From Siphonodentalium dalli (taxonomy: Eukaryota > Mollusca > Scaphopoda > Gadilida > Siphonodentaliidae): a DNA stretch of 64,000 nt. The DNA lies in contig CP136063.1 in the NCBI GenBank assembly GCA_032622095.1, forward strand, positions 68,337,897-68,401,896, read 5' to 3'. Shown here piece by piece: positions 48,121 through 58,311 of this stretch. The notes under the pieces are model-generated. The model did no database searches. It saw only the letters and a program-made list of their open reading frames with translations, and had not been told where the DNA came from. The stretch's first letter is position 1. Every line of letters begins with the position of its first letter. Both the position numbers and the translations under genes were made by a program.

Positions 48121-48829
48121 TGATAAAACATAATTTATAAACACTCTTCTTATATACATCAATTTTAGCAACACTAACAGGGGATTAACTCCAGGAAATA
48201 TTAAATAAAAAATCGCTTAAAATTTCACCCAAATGAGCGCTGGAAAAACTGATCTAATCTAATTTATCACCTGATACAATTCCGATGTCACGTCAGTTTA
48301 AATGCGCATGTTTTAAAAGGGTACGTATTATGTTTTGGTCCGCCCATCAACCTGTCCGTCCATTCATAGTTCGTTTCCGGATGATAACTTTAGTTCTACT
48401 GAATCATAAAATAAAGGCCAAGTTCAATATTGGAGTATGGTCGTCCATATTTATCAGGTACGGCCCTTGTGCTAATGTTTTGGTGTCTGGATGATAACTT
48501 TATTCAATGTAAACTGTGTGGTATGCAGGTTTACTTAAAGTTGATTGAATTGAGATTTGGTATTGATGTTTTAAACAATATTTAGCTGATATAACTCCAA
48601 GTGATGGAATCTTATACCACCGTGGCAATGAAATTTGTTATAGCATATTTGGAAGATGACAAATCTTCTTAGAACCCTTCCATCTTGGTTATATTTTCAT
48701 TTGGCCATCGGCGAGTAACTGACAACTGCACCAGATAACGATTTCGAGTTACAAAGTCCACGATGGAAACAATTAGATTTGAACCCGTATCACCAGCGCT
48801 CGAGGGTTAGACGGTTTGGAGTTGTACCC
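48121..48829 (+). other. Intron 4, no recognised feature
   Basis: A 69-codon frame at 48285-48494 overlaps phrases such as 'CCGTCCATTC' and 'GGATGATAACTTTA' that recur in interspersed repeats; not coding. Confidence 0.4.
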
Positions 48830-49350
48830 CCAGCCACCCACTTACCGAGGCCCGATCACTACCAAGCTTGGTGTGTGGGTAAATTGGCTCAAAAAGCAGC
48901 GTGCTTTTCAATGCATTCCAGCAAAATTAAAAAAAATTCTTAACTTAGAAGCGGTATACAGTTTTATTATGCACCTGACCTTGATTCGGGGTTATATAGT
49001 GGATACATTCGTCCGTCCTTCCGTCCGTAACAAGAATTTCACAACACAGCTCAAGTATCTATAGTCCAATTTGAATGTCACATTTGGTATGCCAGCATTG
49101 TGGAAATGATCTCCACGTAGTCCAGATTTTGTCCGTACATTATTCAGAGTTATGGCCCTTTGCTCGACTTAATGTAAAACGCGCATTCCGTCCGTCCATA
49201 TTAAACATTTCACTACACCACAGCTCAACTTAGTCCAAGTCTGCTCGTATAACCAGGTAAGATATTTGGATAGCAAATGCTGTTTTTCGTCCGAGACGCC
49301 CCATTGCCTATGACACGAGTAATGCGTTAGTGACCAGCTCACATAAAACC
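48830..49350 (+). repeat. Mollusc-type interspersed repeat ('ATGGCCCTTTGC')
   Basis: Contains 'CGTCCGTCCTTCCGTCCGT', 'AGTCCAATTTGAATGTC', 'TTTGGTATGCC', 'GCATTGTGGAA(A)TGATCTCCAC' and 'AGAGTTATGGCCCTTTGCT'. The same series recurs at 51490-51620, giving two dispersed copies. Confidence 0.65.
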
Positions 49351-51180
49351 TCAAATAAATGTAATCAAATATTACAATTGCAATAATAAACGGGTTTATC
49401 CCGTAGAAGACATGATATTTGTTCTGAAAACCACATCACTTGTAAAATGAAGTCGGTAATTTAATTTGAAATAATGACATTTCCGCAGAGTTTATATATA
49501 TTATAAAAAGTATGCAAACTAAATACCGGAGAAATTATTCTAGCAATTTTAAGGTAAACAAACAAAACCACGTGAACGTAAATTGAATTAATTCTATCAG
49601 TTATACCCGGTAATTTGTAAATTAAAAATTGCATATATATCGCGATACGTTCCGTGTAAGAAATGTTTAATTGATAAGTAATAGAGGGATCGAAGGCACC
49701 CAAGATGGCGCTGCCAATCTAAATTGTCTTAGCTCCAACAAAAAACCAAACGGAATATGTTACAGCAATATTTCCAACGGGCAGAACGGAGAAGATAATA
49801 ACTCTGAATTGGCCCATGTATTTACATTGAAATAGAAACGTTTTTAGATCAGTTTACAAGAAAAAAAGACGTAACCGCACAAGCGCTTCACCTATTTTCG
49901 TGCAACACCACGTGAATACATTTTTTCCGAAGAAAAAATATGCCCCCAAACGAGGACGAAAAAACAAGTTCCAATATCCCGCAAGAAATTGCTATTATTT
50001 TGACATCTACAAAAGGAGTCATTGATATATAGAATGTTATCTCAAGAAATCTTCAAAAGTTCACAAAACCAAATGAAAATGGGCAAATGAATTTGCAAGT
50101 CAGTCCACGAATGACCAGTACTTGGAACAAATCTTTACAATCCCATTTCATACAACCAAAGAGAGGCATATATGATGGTTACAATATCGAATTTTGAATA
50201 GAATCCTCAGTACAAATAATTATTTGAAAACGATCAAGGATCACATATAATAGTTTTTGTCAGCCATGTAAAGTTTGTCTTTAGAAAAAATGGCAAATTG
50301 ATTCTCATCTTATGGAGTTATGCTGACAAAATCAGCTTCTACCTTTACTTTATGGATTTCAGGGAAAGAAAATTATACCTTGAATTATTTAAATCTGATA
50401 TTAAAGGGATATATTTTAATAATAAATTTGCAAATTGTGAACTCAGTACTGAAGGAGCTCTCAGAATGATAATACAGCCATTAAAGGCAAATCAGTTTGC
50501 ATCAAAGGTGAATTTCATAAGTAATTACGAAAGAGATTGGGGACTACAATTGTGATTATTGAAAGACAAAGATAATATTCCGTAATCTTAATTTTTTTCC
50601 TTTTCTTCGAAGAAATTTACTTGAGACCGGGACAGACTACATTATCATTCTATGAAAAGGGATGCAAACATTCATTGGTGTATAAAAAAAAGATAAAAAA
50701 TATGTTGACTGAATTCAACCATAATTTGTGTTGGTCCTTTTTGCTATGCTCATTGTTTTACAGTGGTTACTCAGTGTGAATGATTGTGAGTGCAAGAGAA
50801 TGTGAGAAAGTGAATGATAGAATATATATATTTGCTGAACGTGAGGCCAACGGGTACCATTCGCTGTGATTATTAGAAATGTGTCATATTTATAATTATA
50901 ATTATTTTCTAATAATTATTTTTAAAAGAAGCAATATAGAACCACTTACAGTTAAAATAAATACATAATAGTGGCGGATGTTGGAATAAAATAACAGTGC
51001 ACATTGTCGGCGATCTAGTGTACTCGATTGTTTGAGTGATTTTGGGTGCACTGGATTGTTGGCATAGAAGCCGAACTTAGCCGAGTACATTACGGAACAC
51101 TTTGGCTTTCAGTTAAAAGGTAAACAAACCGATGTTAGTCCTAATAAACCGGAATATTATATGTGTAATTTAAAAACATG
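49351..51180. other. Intron 4, unrecognised frame at 50298-50555
   Basis: An 85-codon + frame ('YLYFMDFRERKLYLELFKSD', 'CELSTEGALRMIIQPLKANQ') has a protein-like composition but is preceded by stops, lacks splice context and matches nothing I know. It may be a fragment of an old mobile-element gene. The rest shows nothing. Confidence 0.3.
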
Positions 51181-51361
51181 AAAGTTATTATAAACAATTA
51201 TGCCCATCAGATGTCACTCTTTCCGATATATATATAGCATCAGGTATTTATTTGTTAGGTAAAATCAAGTAAAGTTATTATAAACAATTATGCCCATAAT
51301 ATGTCACTCTTTCCGATATATATAGCATCAGGTATTTATTTGTTAGGTAAAATCGAGTAAA
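51181..51361 (+). repeat. 90-bp tandem duplication
   Basis: 'AAAGTTATTATAAACAATTA' begins at 51181 and again at 51271. The two copies differ by a CAG/AAT change, a 2-bp TA length change and one A/G substitution. Confidence 0.95.
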
Positions 51362-51479
51362 ATAGATTAGATTCCCGCCACCAACCCTGAGCATAACTCA
51401 TGTCATAGAAAGAGCAATGGGGTGGTCTCAGACGAAAAACAGCATTTCGCTGTTCAAATACCTTAGCTGGTTTTCGTAC

Positions 51480-52690
51480 GAGCAGGCTTGGACTAAGCTC
51501 AACTATCGATAGTCCAATTTGGATGTCCTTTGGTATGCCGATAGACTAGCATTGTGGAAGGATCTCCACATAGTGCAGGTTTTGTACTCCAAAGTTATGG
51601 CCCTTTGCTTAGTGTAAACTCGTCCATAACAAACGTTATGCAGTGGATGTCTTTATCATTGAATTTCGTTGTCGTTTGGCATGGTGATAGCACAAATTGG
51701 AGGAAAGGATATCCACATACTACGGGTTTCGTCCACTAATTTGTACCAGAGTTACCGCCCTTGTTTGACTCGGAAATTTGTGAATTTTGTGTCTAAAAGA
51801 AGATTTCAGGTTGTAACTTGGGCAAGGATCTGCTGATTCAAGTGTGCTTTGGTATGTTGATAGCACAGTTCTGGGGAAAGAATACGGACAGTGTTCCCAA
51901 TGGGCCGAGAAATCCATAGGATAATATTTTGGCCAATTCTGATTTTTTCAAATTAAAACCTCATTTTCTGGTCTCACAATTAATGAATATTTTAGTTTTA
52001 TTTAACAACTAACATTCTATATTCTATTATTTCCATACCATCAAATACCATGTCTAGACTTCTTTAATCCCACATTGTTACTTGAGAAAATAAAACCACC
52101 CACCATCTACCATTTAGCCTTATGACAGACCCATAATTCACTAGTGTTAATCCTAATTACTGTTTTATTACATATGGTTGATAGTGCACTGCCGTTGGTG
52201 TCTTTTGAAAATATATTAAGCTGTATCACCTACTTAGTTAGCAGATGCTGATAATATAAGATGTATTATCATGTCGCTCTCGTTACAAAATCAGTTTGGG
52301 CTTTTGAATAAGATTTTGGGGGAATTTCTTTTGGCCATTTTCGAAAATAATTGGCCATTGGCCTATGACAGCGAACACTGGATACCGACGTACTACAGGT
52401 TTCCTCCATTCAGTTTTATCAGAGTTACAGCCCTTGTTTGACTTGCGACTTTCTTAGTTTTGTCTCTGTATGAACATTTCAGCTTGTACCCTGGTCATGG
52501 ACCATCGGATACGGTTGTGCTTTGGTGTATTGATAGCGAGTTTAAGAGGATAGAATAGCCACCTCTTGGATTTAGAAAATAAAAAAAAACAATTTCCATC
52601 CATTGCACACTCTCTAAACTGAGCGTCGGGGCATATGCCAAGCTTGGCGTTGCACTTGTCGGTTTTTCGTGTGCCAACTTCAACTAATTA
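51480..52690 (+). repeat. Degenerate repeats of the 'GAGTTA(T/C)(G/A)GCCCTTG' type
   Basis: Successive blocks share 'AGTTATGGCCCTTTGCTTAG' (51593), 'AGAGTTACCGCCCTTGTTTG' (51749) and 'AGAGTTACAGCCCTTGTTTG' (52421), along with 'GTGCTTTGGTAT(G)TTGATAGC'. They form a diverged, partly tandem family with the copy at 48.8-49.3 kb. Short frames here are not genes. Confidence 0.65.
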
Positions 52691-52785
52691 TATATCCTTA
52701 TGGAATTAAATTTGAAACAACCCAACCTGTATATTATGGGGCGAAATGTATACCATGCCTGGCTTTGCTATTGTTTTATTTTCAG

Positions 52786-52977
52786 ATGCTATGGAGGCCA
52801 TCTGGACGCTGTCATTTGATGATTACAATAAGTCAGAGATAGTGAACACAGAAGGACTTATAGACAGAGTGTTAGAAATGAAGAAAACAGCTAAAGGATC
52901 CATTAAGAAAGCTGCCGATGGAATTATATGGACTATGAGGGATACACTGAAAGAAACGTCCAAATACTCCAACATCG
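52786..52977 (+). CDS. ARM-repeat protein, exon 5 (last one in window)
   Basis: Encodes '(Y)AMEAIWTLSFDDYNKSEI', 'VNTEGLIDRVLEMKKTAKGS' and 'IKKAADGIIWTMRDTLKETS' + KYSNI. The acceptor 'TTGTTTTATTTTCAG' ends at 52785; the donor GTATGT starts at 52978, leaving phase 1 (first base of a likely Gly). 'A(M)EAIWTLSFDD.N' and 'KKAADGIIWTMRD' are clear armadillo helices. In the ARM/TIR-type proteins I recall, this position ('ALWVIK..') is soon followed by a TIR domain. I looked for a 'MISYQWD'-like exon between 53 and 64 kb and saw none, so the gene probably continues beyond the window or the family match is wrong at its C-terminus. Confidence 0.87.
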
Positions 52978-53189
52978 GTATGTAACATATGCTTCATTCA
53001 CCAGAACCTAACAGACGTATATGAATCATCGTCCATATTGAATTATATGATGTCAGTTTTACATTCAGTTTCCGGGGCATAACATAATAAATACGAACGG
53101 AACACACCTGCCTGTAAATGCTTCTATCAATTAATATTTTTTTTCTGGTATAATACAACCTATCTGGACAGTTTTATGGCCAACTTTAA

Positions 53190-53628
53190 CCCTTTGAGTG
53201 CCACGGGCCGATCTCATCGGCCATAATTTTTTTATTTTTTTTTAGAATTTGTTTTTGTTTTGGGTTGAATTTTGTTCGGGTATGCTTTAGCATGCTATAG
53301 CGAATTTAAAAAACAAACTGGATAACACCTTAGGGGCATGTTATAACTCAAAACTATCACCAAGTATTCATAGTAATAATTTTGATGCCCATAAAAACAT
53401 AAGATTCCATGGCACTAAACCTACTAAATATACATGTTAAAGAATATAAGAAAAAATTATTAAAATTGTAAAAAATTGTAAAAAATAATAACAAAAGATG
53501 AAAAATTGTTAGGCCAATACATTCTCTTATATATGCGAGGCGACCTATGGTCGACTCGCATATATAAGAGAATGCATTGGCACAGGGTATATGGGTTGAT
53601 ACAAAAATCGGACCTGGCACTCAAAGGG
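53190..53628. mobile_element. 439-bp piggyBac-like MITE 'B' with one hairpin
   Basis: TTAA flanks (53186-53189 and 53629-53632). Terminal repeats 'CCCTTTGAGTGCCA' are exact, then diverge (CGGGCC / GGTCC). A subterminal palindrome 'GGCCGATCTCATCGGCC' follows the left end. It contains hairpin P6 near the right end. It is exactly as long as MITE 'A' (439 bp) although the termini differ after CCCTTT. It lies just after exon 5. Confidence 0.85.
53513..53581 (+). repeat. Hairpin P6
   Basis: 69-bp palindrome: 27-bp outer stem with one A-C mismatch, the constant G opposite A mismatch, CGACC/GGTCG inner stem and loop TAT. Confidence 0.95.
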
Positions 53629-53884
53629 TTAAAAGAGAAACTTGTGGTGCATATTTTGTGGTGGTGCTACGTTTGTTACCCTCACTCGGGATATAATGGT
53701 TTTGCCTGAGATGTGAGCTGCAGGGCCTGCTCCCAATGGTATGCTCCTAACAAATCACAAAAAAACACTCAATTGCAGCAAAATAACTTTATCAAATATT
53801 CCACATCTTACAGAACTGCCAGACAAATCTCTGGTTTCACCCTCAGTTCTGTTCTTCCCCAATTCTCAACTTCTCTTATTCTTC

Positions 53885-54170
53885 TCGCCGACGTTCAACT
53901 TCTCTTTGTCAACAATCTCTGCTTATCTTCGCCATCACTCTATGCTGCTCTTCACCAATAATCCCTGCTTTGTATGGCCAATTGTCTATGCTCGTCTTCG
54001 CCAACAATCTTTGCGTCTGTTCGCCAACACCATATGCTTCCCTTGGCCAACACTCTATGCTTCTCTTCTCCAATAATAGCTGCTTCTCTTCGCCAAAATG
54101 TTGCTCTTCGCCAATACTCTGTTCCTCTACACCAATATTTGTGTTGCTCTTCGTCATTACCTTGTTTATT
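53885..54170 (+). repeat. ~30-bp tandem repeat, 'CTTCGCCAA' type
   Basis: 'CTTCGCCAACAAT(C)TTTGC', 'TTGGCCAACACTCTATGCTT' and 'CTCTTCTCCAATAAT' type units repeat about every 30 bp, roughly nine times. Because 30 is divisible by three, several frames stay open for 80-110 codons; I do not regard them as genes. Confidence 0.85.
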
Positions 54171-54574
54171 TTAGCGAAGTCTTATACTCTGATTCAGCAA
54201 TTTATTGAGTTGACTCATTGAATTGAGAGGCAGGGTGAGGGATAACTTTATTACTGTGTCATATCTAGCATTTATATGAGTAAATCTGTACCTAAGTCGA
54301 CTCTAATATCGACTCAGCTAATTTATATCTGGGCCACTAATTTGAGCAAACTGAGTTCCTGTCAGGGTGCTAATTTATCCCTCTCTCTATTCTCTAACTA
54401 ACTCCCAAATCAAAATTGAATATATAAGTCGGAATTTGTTGTTTTCGAGGTCTAACCAGAAGGGCCGAATGGTCGCCCCTTCACCCCTCATTTTATGTCT
54501 TTAATTAGTAATACCCCAAAAAGACAATGTTGAACATATTTTGCTGTTACCCACAATATGCAGTATAAATTATA

Positions 54575-54670
54575 CATATTATTATAAACATCCAGATAGG
54601 TGCATGCACAGAGGATCGGAGCACAAGTTCAGGAACTCATCAGAGCTCCTCTCCTCTGAAAAATACATAC
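54575..54670 (+). repeat. Dispersed repeat shared with 4310-4400
   Basis: 'GTGCATGCACAGAGGATCGG' + AGCACAAGTT ... 'AG(A)GCTCCTCTCCT' parallels 'GGGTGCACAGGGGATCGGAG' ... 'GAGGCTCCTCTCCTT' at 4330-4383. Confidence 0.55.
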
Positions 54671-54740
54671 AATTATTCCAGAATGATAGGTTTACTTTTT
54701 CTTTCTACTGTTATTGGAGGTTGTGAGATTTGTGTTGGGG

Positions 54741-54767
54741 TGTTGTTGTTGTTGTTGTTGTTGTTGT
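54741..54767 (+). repeat. GTT microsatellite
   Basis: Nine consecutive GTT triplets. Confidence 0.95.
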
Positions 54768-55152
54768 CGGCTGAAGTTTGTGCCATTTTTATCGGCTTTC
54801 TTTTTCTTGGTAACTTCTTCATCTGATATCTTGTCTCCATCAATGTGTGTTTCTTGCATCGACTAGTTGTTGGAGTTCTGGAGGTCCCTGATTGAATTTA
54901 ATTTGGTCTGTCTCTTGTTATATTGGAGTCGTCGGGAGTCTGACTGGGTGATTCCAGCTGCACTTCAAACCGACCTGGGGCGGCAGGTGCAATTTCACTC
55001 GACATATCGATGTATCGGCTGCTTGTGACTCCGGCAGTTGGAGGGTCAACTCCATCTGTCACTGAGTAGAAAGAGCGAGCCGGGCATATCTCAATATCGC
55101 CTCTCTCCAGCTGACTATCATCGCTGCACCCCCGTTAACCATTTGAACCCGA

Positions 55153-55217
55153 GCGGCCGGAAAACCGGCCGCTGCATGAACCTCCAAATACCCCAGCGGC
55201 CGGTATACCGGCCGCTG
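55153..55217. repeat. Two GC-rich subterminal palindromes
   Basis: 'GCGGCCGGAAAACCGGCCGC' (55153-55172), and a perfect 24-bp palindrome at 55194-55217 built from CAGCGGCCGG, TATA and the complement. Subterminal palindromes are likely transposase-binding or structural sites; that is inference. Confidence 0.95.
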
Positions 55218-55369
55218 AACAGACCAGTATACCGACCACCACGTGTGTATTGTTTACAAACATCGTCGCGGTCGACTGATTCTCGAATAAGTATGTTTTT
55301 GTTTATGTCTTGTTGCTATTGCGTTTAAGCACCCAATATCATTAATTATGAAGCCTAAACATTTTCGGT

Positions 55370-55866
55370 AGAGGAGGTGGTCCGGCAAATATTGGAATCG
55401 GACGCGGAAAATTTAGATGATGATGACTACGACAGTTGTGAGTTAGAATGGGAGAATGAACGCACAGTGACACTGGGAGAGATTCAGACGTCAGTCACTA
55501 CAGCAGCGGGTGGCGTTTCAAGTACTGATACGACAAGTGCTCAATGTTTGGGGCAGTTGAGGTATTGTGGAACTGGGCGGAGCTTATGTCGAGGTAGGGG
55601 GTGTGGCTTCATACCTGCAATTAGTCATGGTGATCATAATGCCCATACCTGGAAAAGGGACACAAATTCGTTTGCTGAACGTACCTTTACACCGAAAGAG
55701 AAGCCGCGGTTCCAAAGAATGTACCAACTTCAATAAGTGTGGACAGTACACCCACAATGTTGATTACTTAAATTTGTTTTGGGATGATGCAGTCTGGCAG
55801 TTGATTGTCGACGAGACCAACCGAAACGCTCGTCACGTGATTTCGGAAAATCCTAACGTGCTCCTA
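55370..55866 (+). pseudogene. piggyBac-type transposase N-terminal fragment
   Basis: First frame: an acidic start ('ESDAENLDDDDYDSCELEWE'), then 'RTFTPKEKPRF'. After frame breaks between ~55700 and 55765 (at least two shifts) another frame continues with 'DYLNLFWDDAVWQLIVDETN' + RNA. 'YLNLFWDD..W.LIV.ETNR.A' is the conserved start of the piggyBac (DDE_Tnp_1_7) domain, and the acidic N-terminus is also typical. The DDD catalytic core and the C-terminal Cys-rich domain are absent. A second, inverted copy of the N-terminal part is at 57215-57440. Confidence 0.75.
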
Positions 55867-56328
55867 TAAAAATGTCTAAACTGGAGCATAATACAATTAA
55901 ATGCTCAGGGCAATTGTGTCATTGAATCATTTGTGGTATTTGCTTATCAACCGTTGCTACCCTTAAACAAAAGTTAGATTCACTTATCTGACCAGATATA
56001 TATCACATTTCACAATGGGGCATTGGCTGCATCGAAAACGCCGTTTTCTAGGGCTGAAATACGTCGATAAAAGCTATAATTGCCTTTTACTTTCAATTTC
56101 GGGTAGTTTCATAGCAACCGTTGCCAGGGAATGATCGTGTGGCAATGTATCCCGATTTTAAAATACTCAATGGTCCATGGGGAAAATACATGTAAATGTT
56201 CAGACCTGCGACACCATTTAAACATAACCAACACATTGCGCCTAAACACAGTCTACAATAAATCAAAAATAACACTGGGAGCCCAGGGTCATGGTGTCGA
56301 TCGTTGTGGGGAGCCAGGGTTCAAAGGG

Positions 56329-56706
56329 TGTGAATGGGTCTTCCTCATCTTCCTGATTGAAGATGTGGCCTGTGTGTTGTCCCATGGGCTCAATGTGGCA
56401 TATCTGGCTACAATGGGTGACCCGATAATAAATAAAAAAAACCTGCACTCGGGTGCCTTGAGTGTGGATAGTCCAGCTCAATGCATGTGAACATCGACCA
56501 CCTCGGCAGGGATTAGAGATGAACCCTTAAGCCGCCGAGGTGTCATGTCAATCACTGGCGGGCTAAGTTCGTGGAGTGACCCAAAGACGACATGAACCGA
56601 CCGGTGACCGAAGAGCGAATTAATTAACAGATCAAGTCGCAAAGTGGTGTTGGGAGGGGTGGGGCTAGCTCCAGGGGATTGTCGAATGGACCAAAATGTC
56701 TATTCC
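56329..56706. other. Spacer with a small foldback
   Basis: 'CACCTCGGC' (56499) and 'GCCGAGGTG' (56533) are inverted around ~25 bp. Nothing else is recognised. Confidence 0.4.
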
Positions 56707-56710
56707 TTAA

Positions 56711-57056
56711 CCCCTTATGAGAACGCCTTTTATTTAGTATATATGAATTATTTTTTAAAGATACATAAATACATTTATAGTCAATGTTTCTTTGTGTTCT
56801 GTTTCTTTTTTGGAGGTGGCTTTTCTGTTCGATGCAGGTCGCGTGTCGGCTGCGATGAGAGATGTTCCAAGAAGAGTCTGGTGCTTTTCAGATGTTCTTA
56901 TATGTGCTGCAGCTCTTTCTTGTGTCTTTTCTTCTCAATTAACGCAATGACGTTTTTTATCATTGATGACTCCGTTTAGTGGATTTTACCTCTTGTAATG
57001 TTCATATAAATTGATGTCGTTAGTAACTGCTCTGTTATAATGGACATTACAAGGGG
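56711..57056. mobile_element. Small TTAA-flanked element (346 bp)
   Basis: TTAA at 56707-56710 and 57057-57060, with CCCCTT/AAGGGG tips. A subterminal inverted repeat pairs 'CTTGTAATGTTCATATAA' (56993-57010) with 'TTATAATGGACATTACAAG' (57035-57053). Short termini plus a subterminal repeat fit piggyBac-like MITEs, but the tips alone are weak evidence. Confidence 0.5.
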
Positions 57057-57214
57057 TTAACTCTATCCCCTATGTTCATCATTATAAAATCACCTAATTC
57101 TAATGCACATCAGTTGGTGCATACATGGTCCAGTATAGAGGTAGTAATGATTTTACAGTTCTTTTGTTGTAATACTGTACATGTTAAGGTATGAATATTA
57201 ACACCGTGCCTAAT

Positions 57215-57440
57215 TGCAGGTACGAAGCCACCCCCTACCTCAACATAAGCTCTGCCCACTCCGGTAACACCTCAATTGCCCCACACCTTCACATATTGAC
57301 ATGCCGGTACGTGTAACAACACTACTACTGTAGCCATCGACGTCTGAATCTAACTCAGTGTCGTGTGCTCTCGTTCTCCGATTCGAAATCACTGTACTGT
57401 TGTAGTCATCATCGTCATCTAAATCTTCCGATTCCAAAAT
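57215..57440 (-). pseudogene. Inverted second piggyBac transposase N-terminal fragment
   Basis: The minus frame has 'ESEDLDDDDDYNSTVISNRR' and ends 'GQLRCYRSGQSLC', the counterpart of 'GQLRYCGTGRSLC' at 55550-55590. DNA identity around 57215-57285 against 55540-55620 is high ('GAAGCCACCCCCTACCTC' and its complement). No downstream domain and no terminal repeat were found. Confidence 0.65.
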
Positions 57441-58311
57441 TTACTGGACCCCATAAGATACGTATTTTATTGTTCTTAAAATATGTACAAAATAAATGTC
57501 AAATACAAGAGGCAGCTTTTGAAAATGATAAATATAGCGAATAATGTAATAATGTAGGATAGATGTACAATTGGACATTTGACTATATAAATATCACGAG
57601 TTTCACTAGAACTGGGCTCTGTAAAGGTGTTGTCTGGCACTAGCAGGTGATTAAAAACCATCGGGGATAGCAAAAGAAAAAACGGTCAACAGACTAGTTA
57701 TTTCCAATATGGTCTCCAATAGTATTCGGTCACATTAAAGGCCAGACCGCGCCCATGGATATATTGCTAATTTTGGTGGGAAATTGCGAATGTCAGTTTA
57801 TTAGGGTAAATGTTGTTGCCCACGGTGGATTAACATGGACAAATGTGTCTATATTGTTGAATTAATGAACTTCCAGGATAAAAAAAAAGTTAGTATACCC
57901 ATGTCCCTGTGCATACATTCTCGAATTGCCTCCACCATCCCCACCATTTATAAGAAGTAGTTTAGCTTGGCAAACCCATGCTGATAGAATCAGAATGTTA
58001 AACAATAGTTCTAAACAGTAGAGGGTATACTTCGATGAATGAATACACGAATGTGCTATATAACGATACAGATACATGTTAGGTTATCCTTATCAAAAAG
58101 ATTATAACATCAGTACAGTAGCAGAACAAAGTCAAAAGCGTTTCCTAGTTTTTACCAGTAAAACTCTTCAAAAAAGAAATTTAATCGAATATGTAAATGG
58201 ATTTTTCAGAAATACGAAATCTCTTAAATAAATTATCCAGGACTGATTGCTCCAAACTGGTTTGTTACAGCTTGTATTTATATAATGTTAGAATAATCGT
58301 TCCATAAAAAT
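57441..58311. other. Intergenic, nothing recognised
   Basis: AT-rich; no exon or element end identified. Confidence 0.35.

Larger units (their letters stand above)
55139..56328 (+). mobile_element. Internally deleted piggyBac-like element
   Basis: The left end is TTAA (55135-55138) then 'CCATTTGAACCC'. The right end is 'GGGTTCAAAGGG' (56317-56328), decayed and without TTAA. The left end is followed by two GC palindromes. A broken transposase start covers 55370-55866. From 55909 the non-coding 3' region matches 7990-8412. At 1.19 kb it is much shorter than an autonomous element (about 2.5 kb or more), so most of the transposase, including the catalytic domain, has been lost. Confidence 0.75.

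Noticed and set aside
53741-54076. 111-codon frame
   Set aside because: Produced by the 30-bp 'CTTCGCCAA' array; several frames and both strands are open.
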